A stretch of DNA of 47,841 nt, from positions 1 through 47,841 of the forward strand of contig NZ_BPFD01000034.1 in the NCBI RefSeq assembly GCF_019655335.1, read 5' to 3'. The notes below the pieces were generated by a model, which was not told the DNA's origin, did no database searches, and worked only from the letters and a program-made list of their open reading frames with translations. A program made the translations under genes and the position numbers. Of the stretch, positions 8,909-19,012 are shown in pieces (the stretch's first letter is position 1; each line of letters opens with the position of its first letter). The stretch comes from Shewanella hafniensis. Lineage in GTDB: Bacteria; Pseudomonadota; Gammaproteobacteria; Enterobacterales; Shewanellaceae.

Positions 8909-10288
8909 CTAGTCATCGGAGTTAATGTACTGCTTGCGGTCTAAATCGTATTTTCGCATTTTGTCGTAGAGGGTTTTACGGGGCAGTTCCAGCTGCTCCA
9001 TTGTTTGCTTAATGCTGCCCTTGTTGTGGCTAAGCGCTTCTTCAATCAGTACCCGCTCAAAAAACTCTACCCTTTGTAGCAAGGACATACTCGAGTGCAG
9101 GCTTGGGGTATTGCCCAAAGTGCCAGCAAAGGCGGCTTCTCCGCCCAGCAGCACAAAGCGTTCGGCGAGATTACGTAATTCACGCACATTACCCGGCCAG
9201 TCGTGGGAGGTGAGTATGGCGTTTTGCTCGGCATTTAAGGCAATAAGCGCTTTGTGATAGCGTGCCGATGCGACGCGGGCAAAGTGCAGGAACAGCAAAG
9301 GAATATCTTCTCGGCGATCCCGCAGGGGAGGGATAGGCACAGTCACCAGATTTAAGCGATACAACAAGTCTTGACGAAACTCCCCCGTGTCACACAGGCT
9401 TTTTAAATCTACTTTAGTGGCGGCAATTACCCGTATATCAAGGCTGATGCTTTTGTTTGATCCTAAGCGTTCAACTTTACGATCTTCAAGTACCCGCAGC
9501 AGCTTTACTTGCAGCGACAGTGGCGTACTTTCAATTTCATCTAAAAATAATGTGCCGCCGTTGGCGTATTCAAACTTACCAATGCGCATCTTATCGACGC
9601 CGGTAAAGGCACCTGCTTCGGCGCCAAAGAGCTCACTTTCAATTAAGTTTTCGGGGATCGCCCCACAGTTGATGGCGACAAAGTTGGCTTGGCTGCGGCT
9701 GCTGTGATCGTGTAAATAGCGGGCGACGAGCTCTTTACCTGTGCCTGTTTCACCCTCGATTAACACGTCAGCGGGGGTGTCTATCACTTGATCTATGATG
9801 TGGCGCATGCGGTTGATGCCGACACTGTTACCCAAAATGCGAGGGCCTGGTACGCTCTGGCTTTCGAGATCCTTTTTAAGCTTACGGTTCTCTAGGGTCA
9901 GGCTGCGTTTATCTAAGGCGCGCTTGACCACATCGAGTATATGCTCGTTATTAAAGGGCTTTTCGAGAAAGTCGTAGGCGCCTTGCTTTAGGGCATTGAC
10001 TGCCATGGCGATATCCCCAAACCCTGTCAATAGCACAACGGGGAGGTCGGGGTCCTGCAGCCGGATTTGTTGCATTAAGCTGATGCCATCTAATTGCGGC
10101 ATGTTGACATCCGATATCACCATTCCCGCCCAATCCTTATGCAGGTGCTTAGCGATCCCTTTAGGCTCTGTGGTGGCGAGCGCCTTAATGCCCTCAAGTT
10201 CAAATAGCTGAACGAGAACTGTGCCTATGTGCGGCTCATCGTCGATGATGAGTACAGAATAATCTTGGATGGAATTGGGCACACTCAT
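8909..10288 (-). CDS. dctD: C4-dicarboxylate response regulator DctD (NtrC family, sigma-54 activator)
   Basis: A 459-aa activator. Receiver domain about residues 10-125 with phospho-acceptor Asp60 (ISDVNMP). AAA+ domain about 150-380 with Walker A GETGTGKE, sigma-54 contact loop at 226-231 and Walker B-type TLFLDE. C-terminal Fis-type HTH (GSIKQTMEQLELPRKTLYDK). The ATG at 10288 is chosen: it lies 4 bases after the dctB stop with GAGG upstream, while the longer frame would run back into dctB. The loop reads GAFTGV instead of the usual GAFTGA. Partner of DctB; likely target is the sigma-54 promoter before dctP (15460-15476). Confidence 0.9.
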   Translation of the reverse strand: MSVPNSIQDYSVLIIDDEPHIGTVLVQLFELEGIKALATTEPKGIAKHLHKDWAGMVISDVNMPQLDGISLMQQIRLQDPDLPVVLLTGFGDIAMAVNALKQGAYDFLEKPFNNEHILDVVKRALDKRSLTLENRKLKKDLESQSVPGPRILGNSVGINRMRHIIDQVIDTPADVLIEGETGTGKELVARYLHDHSSRSQANFVAINCGAIPENLIESELFGAEAGAFTGVDKMRIGKFEYANGGTLFLDEIESTPLSLQVKLLRVLEDRKVERLGSNKSISLDIRVIAATKVDLKSLCDTGEFRQDLLYRLNLVTVPIPPLRDRREDIPLLFLHFARVASARYHKALIALNAEQNAILTSHDWPGNVRELRNLAERFVLLGGEAAFAGTLGNTPSLHSSMSLLQRVEFFERVLIEEALSHNKGSIKQTMEQLELPRKTLYDKMRKYDLDRKQYINSDD

Positions 10289-10292
10289 GAGA

Positions 10293-12089
10293 CTAACGTT
10301 CCTCAAGCAAATAAATAGGTAAAATAATCTGGAAAATGGCGCCACCCTCTTCGGCATTGGCAACGTTAATTTGGCCTTGCATGGATTCGATAATACGCTG
10401 TGAAATCGATAAGCCCAGCCCTAATCCGTGGCGCTCGTTAGTGGTAAAGTAAGGTTCGAATATTTTTTCCATTTGGCTTTCACGCACGCCAGGGCCAGAA
10501 TCTTGGATGCTGATACAGAACTTATCTTCATTGGTCACGCGGATGACCAAGCTGCGTTTAACCGATTGTTGCATAGCGACAATGGCGTTGCTCATGATAT
10601 TGACAAACACTTGCTGTAATCGGACTTTATCGCCCCAAACCTGATAGTTGCCATTGGGTAACTGCACATCGAGTTCAACGCCTTGCTTGTCTATTGCAGG
10701 CTGAACTATGGTCAGCGCTTGTTTGATACAGCGGCCAATATCGGTAGCGCTATCCGTGCCTTGGCTCTTGCGAGTGAAGCTTTTAAATTGGCCGACAATA
10801 TCGGCCAATCTATCGGTCAGTTCAATAATAATCTTGATATTATCCAAAGCCTTATCTTGCATATTACGGGCTAGAAAGGTTTGAGTATTTTGGGCGTAGC
10901 TGCGCAGTGCCGCAAGCGGCTGATTAAGCTCATGGTTAATGCTGGCGGATAAACTGCCGATCACTGTGAGTTTTGCCGCTTGAATGAGTTCATCCTGAGT
11001 ATCTTTAAGCTGATGGTTCGCCTGCTGCAAGTCCTGAGTCCGTTCTTCGACTCGCTGCTCTAACAGGCTTTGTGCCAGCTGCATACGCTGTAGGTTGCGG
11101 CGACGCTCGGCGCTAAACAAGATGCTGAGCGCCAGCAACAGATAAATGCTGGCTGACAGTAACATTAGTGCAGGTAAAGACGACAGCAAGGGTTTGATGG
11201 GCGCTAAGATGTGCACCCGCCAGCCAGCTTTGGCCATCAACTGATGATTATCCATGTATTGCTCATGATCTCTGCCCGTTTGTAATTGGTAGAGCATGGC
11301 TTGGCTGCCACTCTCATAGGGCGGTTTCATCAACAGTTCACCTATGGGGCGTTCCGCGTAACGCTTTGATGCATTAAGCGCATATTGTTTGGCTTGGGTA
11401 AGTGGAGTGAGTGACTTTAACCGCCACTCATCGACGCTAGAGATAAAAACAATGTCTTCAGGGTCGCTGATAAGGAATTGGTATTGACCCGCAATGGCAA
11501 TGCTCGTGCTTTGCTGCTCGATACCGCTAATGTCCACTTTGACTATGATCGCGCCGAGTATGCCTTTGCCGCCTTGCTGATAAATAGGGTAAGAAAAGTA
11601 AAAACCACGCTTATCTGAGCTGGTACCCACGGCATAATAACGGCCTAAATTGCCCGAAATAGCATCGGTGTAATAGGGTCTAAAGGAATAATCCTTGCCA
11701 ATAAAGGAGAAACTCTGTTGCCAGTTACTGGCGGCAATCGCGATCCCTAAGGCATCAATCAGATAGATATCGGACGCCTCAGTGACATGCTGGATTTCTT
11801 CGAGATATAAATTAAGTTCTTGGACTTTATCGGGGTTTTGTTGGTCGTTCAGTACATTGGCGAGCATAGGGTTAGTCGAGAGCACGTGGGGAATGCTTTC
11901 GTATCGCGATAATGCACCATCGAGAAAGCTGACTAACTCCTTCAGTTGTTTCTCCGATTGGGTTTGGATCTCGATTTTACCTTGATGCAAATGCACCCAA
12001 TAGGTCAGTTTGAGCGTTGCAAATAGGCCTGCAAGTAACACTACAGTGAGAAAGAGGCGTTTCTTGGCCTTAGGCGTCATGGGCAACAT
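10293..12089 (-). CDS. dctB: C4-dicarboxylate sensor histidine kinase DctB
   Basis: A 598-aa inner-membrane kinase. TM1 is near residues 11-31. A long periplasmic sensor of double-Cache type follows (about 32-300, with the typical YSFRPYYTDAI motif). TM2 is near 300-325. The dimerisation/phosphoacceptor helix carries His386 (INHELNQP), and the ATPase domain shows the N box (NIMSNAIVAM), G1 (QDSGPGV) and G2 (GLGLGLS). It phosphorylates DctD, whose gene starts 4 bases after its stop. The family binds succinate, fumarate or malate in the periplasm; specificity here is inferred. Alternative start three codons in (MTPKAKKR). Confidence 0.9.
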   Translation of the reverse strand: MLPMTPKAKKRLFLTVVLLAGLFATLKLTYWVHLHQGKIEIQTQSEKQLKELVSFLDGALSRYESIPHVLSTNPMLANVLNDQQNPDKVQELNLYLEEIQHVTEASDIYLIDALGIAIAASNWQQSFSFIGKDYSFRPYYTDAISGNLGRYYAVGTSSDKRGFYFSYPIYQQGGKGILGAIIVKVDISGIEQQSTSIAIAGQYQFLISDPEDIVFISSVDEWRLKSLTPLTQAKQYALNASKRYAERPIGELLMKPPYESGSQAMLYQLQTGRDHEQYMDNHQLMAKAGWRVHILAPIKPLLSSLPALMLLSASIYLLLALSILFSAERRRNLQRMQLAQSLLEQRVEERTQDLQQANHQLKDTQDELIQAAKLTVIGSLSASINHELNQPLAALRSYAQNTQTFLARNMQDKALDNIKIIIELTDRLADIVGQFKSFTRKSQGTDSATDIGRCIKQALTIVQPAIDKQGVELDVQLPNGNYQVWGDKVRLQQVFVNIMSNAIVAMQQSVKRSLVIRVTNEDKFCISIQDSGPGVRESQMEKIFEPYFTTNERHGLGLGLSISQRIIESMQGQINVANAEEGGAIFQIILPIYLLEER

Positions 12090-12140
12090 GGTGGCTATCC
12101 TGATAAAGCGACGGTATCAATCACTGAGATTGTGCATCAT

Positions 12141-12170
12141 AAAACAAAGCGAGCCTGACTAGGCTCGCTT
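12141..12170 (-). terminator. Terminator of the dctP-dctQ-dctM transcript
   Basis: The perfect 10-bp stem AAGCGAGCCT / AGGCTCGCTT, read on the minus strand, is followed by TTTGTTTT. It separates the transporter operon from dctB. Confidence 0.85.
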
Positions 12171-12218
12171 AAAAACTAACTGTAATCAAGGGGTAATCTC
12201 ACAACCTTGCATTGCAGA

Positions 12219-13616
12219 TTAATATCCACGCATCGAATCCAACCATTCTGGTAAGAAGAGCGAAATCTGTGGCACGTAAGTGATCAAGGTTAAGAAAGCT
12301 AACATCAGCAGTAACCAAGGCAGAACCGATTGAATGACCCAGCCAATACTCTTACCCGTGATCCCCGCGGTAACAAAGAGGTTGAGCCCCACCGGCGGCG
12401 TGAGCATACCTATCTCCATGTTTACCACCATGATGATACCTAAGTGAATAGGATCTATGCCTAAGTGAGTCGCGATAGGGAAGAGGATCGGCGCCATAAT
12501 CAGTACAATTGCCGATGGCTCCATAAAGTTACCGGCAGCAAGCAGCAGTAAGTTAACGATGATCAGGAAGCCCCAAGCGGGTAAACCCATGTTAACGATA
12601 TGCTCAGCGATAATATGTGGAATACGTTCAGTGGTTAATACATGCGCGAACAACATAGCGTTAGCTATGATAAACAGCAGCATGATACTGACCTTAGCAC
12701 CATCACGCACTACGTTACGTATGTCTTTGTCGATAGGCGTTTTAATTAGCCCTAGGAACATGTGACCTAAGTTACGTGCGGCGGCTTTAGGTAAGCTTTC
12801 ACCTTGATTGCGCCAAGCCACCTCTTTTAATGGCCCAATGTCACGGTAACCAAATACCGCAATAAAGTACGCATACATACAAGCCACAGCCGAAGCTTCA
12901 GTCGGGCTAGCAACGCCGCCATAGATAGAGCCGAGTACGATAAGGATGAGTGCTAATCCACCCAAAGCTTTGGCGCTTGAAATCCCCAGTTGTTTAAAGC
13001 CTGGGAAAGGACGCGAAGGCAAGTTCTTAAAGCGGGCGACGATGTAGATAACGATCATCAGGATGAATCCCATCATTAAACCTGGGATTAAACCTGCCAT
13101 AAACATTCTTGCTGCAGACACTTCGGTCGCTGCCGCATACACCAACATCACAATGGACGGTGGGATCAAAATACCAAGTGTGCCTGAGGTGGTGATAACC
13201 CCCGCCGCAAACTTCTCGGGATAACCCGCTTTAACCATGCCCACAATCACGATTGAACCAATCGCAGCTACGGTAGCGGGTGATGAGCCTGAAACCGCCG
13301 CAAACAGCATACAGGCCATAACAGATGCCATCGCTAATCCACCACGGACATGTCCAATACTGTCCATGGCAAAATCGATAATCCGTCTCGCGACGCCACC
13401 GGTTGAGAGGAAGGCGGATGACAGAATAAAGAAGGGGATAGCGAGCAGAGTGTAATGCTCCGATGAAGACTCATACAGTTTGAGTGCCACTGAGGCTAAG
13501 GAGTCATTCGAGAAAAACAAAATGGTGAGCATGCTGGAAAAACCTAACGCAATAGCGATAGGCATACCGAGAAACATACACACTAATAGGGCGGTAAATA
13601 GGGTTGCGATCGCCAT
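12219..13616 (-). CDS. dctM: TRAP transporter large membrane subunit DctM
   Basis: A 465-aa inner-membrane protein of about 12 helices, the ion-coupled translocation subunit of a tripartite ATP-independent periplasmic transporter. Typical DctM features are the GMPIAIALGFSS opening, LLAIPFFIL, SGTLGILIPPSIVMLVYA, and a second PP hairpin near the end (EIGMLTPPVGLNLFV). Its start overlaps the dctQ stop by one base, indicating coupled translation. Likely imports C4-dicarboxylates such as fumarate, succinate or malate using the sodium gradient. Confidence 0.93.
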   Translation of the reverse strand: MAIATLFTALLVCMFLGMPIAIALGFSSMLTILFFSNDSLASVALKLYESSSEHYTLLAIPFFILSSAFLSTGGVARRIIDFAMDSIGHVRGGLAMASVMACMLFAAVSGSSPATVAAIGSIVIVGMVKAGYPEKFAAGVITTSGTLGILIPPSIVMLVYAAATEVSAARMFMAGLIPGLMMGFILMIVIYIVARFKNLPSRPFPGFKQLGISSAKALGGLALILIVLGSIYGGVASPTEASAVACMYAYFIAVFGYRDIGPLKEVAWRNQGESLPKAAARNLGHMFLGLIKTPIDKDIRNVVRDGAKVSIMLLFIIANAMLFAHVLTTERIPHIIAEHIVNMGLPAWGFLIIVNLLLLAAGNFMEPSAIVLIMAPILFPIATHLGIDPIHLGIIMVVNMEIGMLTPPVGLNLFVTAGITGKSIGWVIQSVLPWLLLMLAFLTLITYVPQISLFLPEWLDSMRGY

Positions 13617-14272
13617 TATTTAGTCTCCTTTTCGTCAGAGACGGGTTCTTCATTGGCGTTTTTAACGCTTTCATCGATTAAGTGCATACTTTCTTTCGCT
13701 TCATCGGCAAATTGGAAGCCAGTGACTTGGTCACGTAGGATGGCAATAAAGAGTTCGGCGAATCGCCAAGTCAACATCGAAAAACCAATGATCAAGATGC
13801 TCTGGGATAACCAAATCGGTACCGCGCCATCTTCAACATCAATCCGTAAGGTGTTCCAAGCAAAGTCTGGGTCGAGGCTTTTTAACAAAAATTGGGGGAA
13901 ATTAATATCTTCCATAGGCACACCAATTTGATACATCTGGCTTAAGTAATCCCAACTGCCTTTTAAAAAGAGTCCGCAATAGACAATACAGACAAAGGCG
14001 GTAACGAGGGACGTTATCTTTTTGGCCCGAGGCGCTAAGTTTTTAACGAAGGCATCGACACCAATGTGCGCGCCAACTTTTACCCCATAAGACATACCAA
14101 ACAACACAAACCAACCGCAAAAGGTCAGTGTGAGTTCTTGGATCCACAGAAAACCCGTATTGAAGAAGAATCGTGCGACGACTTCTGAAAACACTAACAA
14201 CGTCATCAGAGTGATCAATAAATTGAGCACACCTTCTTCAAAATAACCAAATATTCGCGATATCACAGCCAT
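13616..14272 (-). CDS. dctQ: TRAP transporter small membrane subunit DctQ
   Basis: A 218-aa inner-membrane protein with four predicted helices. The N-terminal pair includes FSEVVARFFFNTGFLWIQELT and the core GVKVGAHIGVDAFV, both DctQ signatures. It is longer than many DctQ proteins: it has an extra loop (about residues 125-160) before the last helix and a charged C-terminal tail. It pairs with DctM to form the membrane part of the transporter. It lies 59 bp after dctP. Confidence 0.9.
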   Translation of the reverse strand: MAVISRIFGYFEEGVLNLLITLMTLLVFSEVVARFFFNTGFLWIQELTLTFCGWFVLFGMSYGVKVGAHIGVDAFVKNLAPRAKKITSLVTAFVCIVYCGLFLKGSWDYLSQMYQIGVPMEDINFPQFLLKSLDPDFAWNTLRIDVEDGAVPIWLSQSILIIGFSMLTWRFAELFIAILRDQVTGFQFADEAKESMHLIDESVKNANEEPVSDEKETK

Positions 14273-14331
14273 AATCCCCTCGCTGAAATGGCCGCTTAAC
14301 CTCGGTTGAGATTAAGCGGCTATCATCATTA

Positions 14332-15372
<1,041 letters not shown>

Positions 15373-15459
15373 TTAGGATTTGTCCTCAGTCTTGGTTAGT
15401 TTGTTACCAAGTTTGAGTAGGAATACAGCCTTGATTTCCCTGAGGTCTGTCTTACTAAA

Positions 15460-15476
15460 GGCAAATACCACGCCAA
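15460..15476 (-). promoter_or_regulatory. Sigma-54 (RpoN) promoter of dctPQM
   Basis: The minus strand reads TTGGCGTG-GTAT-TTGCC: -24 GG (complement 15473-15474) and -12 GC (complement 15461-15462) with exactly ten bases between. This matches TGGCACG-N4-TTGC closely. It is oriented at dctP and fits the presence of a sigma-54 activator (DctD). Confidence 0.8.
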
Positions 15477-15549
15477 CTTACACTGACTTCTGTAAGTGTT
15501 TGGTTACTAAAGTGTAGTTCATTTGATGTTTGTCACACTTTTAGTTTTG

Positions 15550-15600
15550 TGGGTGAGATCTCGCTCACAGTGATTTTGTATTTGGGTGGGAACCCACCCA
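15550..15600. promoter_or_regulatory. Two phased palindromes: candidate DctD enhancer sites
   Basis: Palindrome 1 is GTGAG-N6-CTCAC (15553-15568). Palindrome 2 is TGGGTGGG-AA-CCCACCCA (15583-15600). Both begin TGGGTGRGA and are offset by 33 bp, about three helical turns. They lie about 112 and 143 bp upstream of the predicted start site, the normal range for NtrC-family enhancers. A further 7-bp inverted repeat (ACTTACA / TGTAAGT, 15476-15497) abuts the promoter. The rest of 15352-15818 holds no gene that I can see. Confidence 0.55.
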
Positions 15601-15818
15601 TGGCGCGGATCTGCCTCAAATAGATAGCCCTTGACGGTGCAGGTTTATTAAACAAACTTAGTTATTTTGAGATCAAAAAATGCCGCAAAAGTATGCGCTA
15701 CGCTGAAAAATGCGTGATGGATTATTTTGGGATAAGCAGTGTAGGCTGATTGTGTGGTTAATTGTGGTCAAGTCGATGGTGTTTGTCGTCAATCAAGACA
15801 AAGGGACAGTTGGTGCAG

Positions 15819-16049
15819 TTAATCATCATCTAAAAGGATACGTTTTAGGATCGCATCGCTAGGCAACAACTCTAAGTGGCCTTGTTCGTCAAAGTACCAA
15901 CCGGTAATAAAGCCCTTTTGGCGCATACTAACGAGATTATGCATGACTTCCCGTGCTTCCTTGAGTGCCGTTTGCTCATCGCAAGCGTGGGTATGCTTTA
16001 AATAAGCGGCAATATTGGCAAGAGAAGCGGATTGACTGACGCTGGCCAT
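15819..16049 (-). CDS. Small conserved-type hypothetical protein
   Basis: A 76-aa acidic-tailed cytoplasmic protein of unknown function. It is predicted largely helical (residues 5-55), followed by a short G-W-Y-F-D-E-x-G-H-L beta pattern. I chose ATG at 16049, which has GGAG nine bases upstream; the longer reading needs a TTG start. Base composition and codon use look like the neighbours. It stands alone between the dct region and the tRNA-Val array. I do not recognise the family. Confidence 0.65.
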   Translation of the reverse strand: MASVSQSASLANIAAYLKHTHACDEQTALKEAREVMHNLVSMRQKGFITGWYFDEQGHLELLPSDAILKRILLDDD

Positions 16050-16219
16050 AATGTTGATCTCCAAACAATGCTAAAAGCAGAATGAAATCAGGCTGAGTGT
16101 CGATAGAGCTTGGTATTTTACGGATTATAAAAGGCGAAAGAGTAAAATTTAGCACTCGCTGATTGAGATCAAGCATAGTTGAGTCAGCGTGTTGGTAAAG
16201 TTTATTGGGGGGATAAATA

Positions 16220-16295
16220 TGGTGGTCGCTACTGGGCTCGAACCAGTGACCCCCTCCTTGTAAGGGAGGTGCTCTCCCAGCTGAGCTAAGCGACC
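16220..16295 (-). tRNA. tRNA-Val(UAC), copy 7 (last transcribed)
   Basis: A 76-nt cloverleaf with encoded CCA. Anticodon loop CTTACAA gives UAC. Identical to copies 2-6. No convincing terminator follows. Confidence 0.97.
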
Positions 16296-16323
16296 TGGGA
16301 TGTAACTTGTGTATTGCAGAATA

Positions 16324-16399
16324 TGGTGGTCGCTACTGGGCTCGAACCAGTGACCCCCTCCTTGTAAGGGAGGTGCTCTCCCAGCTGAGCTAAGCGACC
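16324..16399 (-). tRNA. tRNA-Val(UAC), copy 6
   Basis: Identical 76-nt gene with CCA. Together with the 28-bp spacer it forms a 104-bp tandem unit shared by the four downstream copies. Confidence 0.97.
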
Positions 16400-16427
16400 T
16401 GGGATATAACTTATGTATTACAGAATA

Positions 16428-16503
16428 TGGTGGTCGCTACTGGGCTCGAACCAGTGACCCCCTCCTTGTAAGGGAGGTGCTCTCCCAGCTGAGCTAAGCG
16501 ACC
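16428..16503 (-). tRNA. tRNA-Val(UAC), copy 5
   Basis: Identical 76-nt gene with CCA and anticodon UAC, in the 104-bp repeat unit. Confidence 0.97.
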
Positions 16504-16531
16504 TGGGATATAACTTGTGTATTGCAGAATA

Positions 16532-16607
16532 TGGTGGTCGCTACTGGGCTCGAACCAGTGACCCCCTCCTTGTAAGGGAGGTGCTCTCCCAGCTGAGCTA
16601 AGCGACC
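16532..16607 (-). tRNA. tRNA-Val(UAC), copy 4
   Basis: Identical 76-nt gene with CCA and anticodon UAC. It is followed downstream by the first of the three near-identical 28-bp spacers. Confidence 0.97.
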
Positions 16608-16654
16608 TGGGAATTCTGATATTACACAATTTTAAGTCATTCTTCACTGAAGAA

Positions 16655-16730
16655 TGGTGGTCGCTACTGGGCTCGAACCAGTGACCCCCTCCTTGTAAGG
16701 GAGGTGCTCTCCCAGCTGAGCTAAGCGACC
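16655..16730 (-). tRNA. tRNA-Val(UAC), copy 3
   Basis: Identical 76-nt gene with CCA. The spacer to copy 4 is 47 bp and unlike the 28-bp spacers. Confidence 0.97.
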
Positions 16731-16769
16731 TGGGAATGACTTTCACACAATAAGGTACATTAAGTTATA

Positions 16770-16845
16770 TGGTGGTCGCTACTGGGCTCGAACCAGTGAC
16801 CCCCTCCTTGTAAGGGAGGTGCTCTCCCAGCTGAGCTAAGCGACC
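16770..16845 (-). tRNA. tRNA-Val(UAC), copy 2
   Basis: Identical 76-nt gene with CCA; spacer of 39 bp to copy 3. Confidence 0.97.
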
Positions 16846-16902
16846 TGGGATATAACTATTTTGTACAGCCATTATTTCTTTACAAATTATGTATAAAAAC
16901 AA

Positions 16903-16978
16903 TGGTGGTCGATACTGGGCTCGAACCAGTGACCCCCTCCTTGTAAGGGAGGTGCTCTCCCAGCTGAGCTAATCGACC
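16903..16978 (-). tRNA. tRNA-Val(UAC), copy 1 (promoter-proximal variant)
   Basis: A 76-nt gene with CCA and anticodon UAC. It differs from the six others only at acceptor pair 6:67, which is A-U here and C-G elsewhere: the 5' strand reads GGTCGAT, the 3' strand ATCGACC. Both sides changed, so pairing is kept. It is first in the transcript, right after the promoter. Confidence 0.97.
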
Positions 16979-16995
16979 TCGCTGTGTGGAGCCGT

Positions 16996-17023
16996 ATTAT
17001 AGGGAGGTTCGATCTAGTGTCAA
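16996..17023 (-). promoter_or_regulatory. Promoter of the tRNA-Val array
   Basis: Perfect sigma-70 consensus on the minus strand: -35 TTGACA (17018-17023), 16-bp spacer, -10 TATAAT (16996-17001). A GC-containing stretch (ACGGCTC) follows the -10, as in stable-RNA promoters under stringent control. Confidence 0.85.
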
Positions 17024-17503
17024 CGCTTTTTAGTGAAAAAAGCATTGGTCGCGCTATTTTTGTTCGCATTGGCTTAATGCTAATCACGCCGCCGATCAAA
17101 GTGTTAGTTTATTCGCCTGTCAATGGCGTGCAATTTGGGTGTTTTGGATGCCGCGATAGCTAGACTCATGTCATTCGTGAGCATTTCGGACGATAAAATG
17201 ACAGGGTGTGAGTGACTCACAATGATTAGATGTTAGAGATTGAGTGGATAGCGATGTATAGGCGTTGCGTCAAAGACACACTATTTATAGCTGAAGGCAT
17301 GATAGGGGCAAAAGTAGGGCAGGGATCTAAGCGTAGCGAAAATCAATCCATGAGTCTTAAGTCAGATAAATGGGGTGCAGGTTTGCGGGTGATAAGAGTA
17401 GCGTCACTCTAATATGTGCACCTTTATATAGGCTTCTCTATATAAGGAAGGGATTTAGCGTCACGATTTTACTAGATAAGTGATACTGCAGAGCTTGTCC
17501 CAT
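17024..17503. other. Intergenic region between tRNA-Val and gltX, no gene seen
   Basis: An open frame at 17230-17412 has no ribosome site, no family look and odd composition, so it is not called. The stretch separates two divergent translation-related transcripts. A short dyad (GTGAGTGACTCAC, 17208-17220) was noted but its role is unknown. Confidence 0.4.
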
Positions 17504-17531
17504 TTGCAGCGCCTGCTTTGACTGTTAGAAT
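17504..17531 (+). promoter_or_regulatory. Possible gltX promoter
   Basis: TTGCAG (17504-17509), 16-bp spacer, TAGAAT (17526-17531), about 60 bp before the gltX start. Best sigma-70-like match in the leader; not unique. Confidence 0.4.
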
Positions 17532-17594
17532 AAGCCCACTTTTTTATCGTGATTGTCTTTATCTAGACGACTTTATATAGGTTAGTGTCCCATT

Positions 17595-19004
17595 ATGACA
17601 ACTAAGACGCGTTTTGCCCCTAGTCCTACTGGTTTCTTACATGTTGGTGGTGCCCGTACTGCACTTTATTCTTGGTTACAAGCTCGTGCCAATAACGGTG
17701 AGTTTGTATTACGTATTGAAGACACTGATATTGAGCGTTCGACTCAAGCCGCCTGCGATGCGATTTTAGAAGGTATGAACTGGTTAGGTTTGACATGGGA
17801 CGAGGGCCCGTATTACCAAACTAAGCGTTTTGATCGTTATAACGAAATTATTGCCCAAATGTTAGCAAAGGGCACTGCATACAAATGCTATTGCTCACGT
17901 GAGCGTATTGATGCGTTAAGAGAAGCACAAGCCGCCAACGGTGAAGCACAAAAGTACGATGGTTGCTGCCGTGACTTACCCGCTCGTGATACTGATGAAC
18001 CATTTGTCGTGCGCTTCAAAAATCCTATCGGCGGTTCAGTGGTATTTGATGACCATGTTCGTGGCCGTATTGAATTTTCTAACGATGCATTAGATGACTT
18101 GATCATCGCCCGTACCGATGGTGTGCCAACCTATAACTTCTGTGTAGTCGTTGACGATTGGGATATGGGAATTACCTGTGTGGTTCGTGGTGAAGATCAT
18201 ATCAACAATACGCCGCGTCAAATCAATATCCTTAAAGCATTAGGGGCGCCGATCCCAGAATATGCTCACGTCTCTATGATTCTCGGTGATGATGGCGCGA
18301 AATTATCTAAGCGTCATGGCGCAGTGAGCGTAATGCAGTACCGTGACGATGGCTATTTGCCAGAAGCACTGTTGAACTACCTAGTACGTTTAGGTTGGTC
18401 ACATGGCGATCAAGAAATCTTCTCATTAGAAGAAATGAAACAATACTTTAAGCTCGGTGATATCAATAAAGCCGCTTCTGCCTTTAATACCGATAAACTG
18501 GTGTGGTTGAACCAACACTATATAAAGAGTCTTGCCCCAGAATATGTGGCAACACACTTACAATGGCACATGGACGATCAAAAAATTGATATGTCAAACG
18601 GCCCAGCATTAGCGGAAGTGGTTACGGCATTAGCCGAACGCGCTAAGACACTAAAAGAGTTAGCCGCTTCTAGCCGCTATTTCTATGAAGACTTTGCAGA
18701 GTTTGATGAGGCCCAAGCGAAAAAGCATTTACGTGGTGTTGCGTTAGAGCCGTTGCAACTGGTTCAACAAAAATTAGCCGCATTAACTGAGTGGACTGTA
18801 GAAGCTATCCATCAGGCGATTGAAGACACTGCAACAGAATTAGATGTGGGTATGGGCAAGGTTGGTATGCCTTTACGTGTCGCTGTAACAGGGGCAGGGC
18901 AGTCACCAGGCCTTGATATCACATTATTTTTAATCGGAAGAAGCCGTTCTGAGCAAAGAATATCCAAAGCGATTGAATTTGTAGCAGATAGAATAAATTC
19001 CTAA
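17595..19004 (+). CDS. gltX: Glutamyl-tRNA synthetase
   Basis: Cytoplasmic class I aminoacyl-tRNA synthetase of 469 aa, the usual length. It attaches glutamate to tRNA-Glu using ATP. The HIGH-type motif is visible as [14 protein letters not shown] (residues 8-21). The zinc-binding insert has CYCSRER and a following CC pair. The KMSKS-type loop is AKLSKRHG. The C-terminal anticodon-binding region follows. Six genes for its own substrate tRNA lie directly downstream on the same strand, but behind a separate strong promoter (19013). The neighbourhood (tRNA-Val divergent, tRNA-Ala downstream) matches what I recall for E. coli gltX. Confidence 0.97.
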   Translation: MTTKTRFAPSPTGFLHVGGARTALYSWLQARANNGEFVLRIEDTDIERSTQAACDAILEGMNWLGLTWDEGPYYQTKRFDRYNEIIAQMLAKGTAYKCYCSRERIDALREAQAANGEAQKYDGCCRDLPARDTDEPFVVRFKNPIGGSVVFDDHVRGRIEFSNDALDDLIIARTDGVPTYNFCVVVDDWDMGITCVVRGEDHINNTPRQINILKALGAPIPEYAHVSMILGDDGAKLSKRHGAVSVMQYRDDGYLPEALLNYLVRLGWSHGDQEIFSLEEMKQYFKLGDINKAASAFNTDKLVWLNQHYIKSLAPEYVATHLQWHMDDQKIDMSNGPALAEVVTALAERAKTLKELAASSRYFYEDFAEFDEAQAKKHLRGVALEPLQLVQQKLAALTEWTVEAIHQAIEDTATELDVGMGKVGMPLRVAVTGAGQSPGLDITLFLIGRSRSEQRISKAIEFVADRINS

Positions 19005-19012
19005 AAAACGAG

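Noticed and set aside
16411..16746. A 111-aa open frame with repeated GRAPPLQGGGHWFEPSS units
   Set aside because: It is a translation of the tandem tRNA-Val genes, not a protein.
16220..16978. Regular repeats with short spacers, CRISPR-like at first sight
   Set aside because: The repeats are 76-nt tRNA genes and the spacers are related to one another; no cas genes.
16887..17099. A 70-aa open frame over the first tRNA-Val and its promoter
   Set aside because: It overlaps a tRNA gene and carries the same tRNA-derived peptide.
17230..17412. A 60-aa open frame before gltX
   Set aside because: No ribosome site, no recognisable family and atypical composition.
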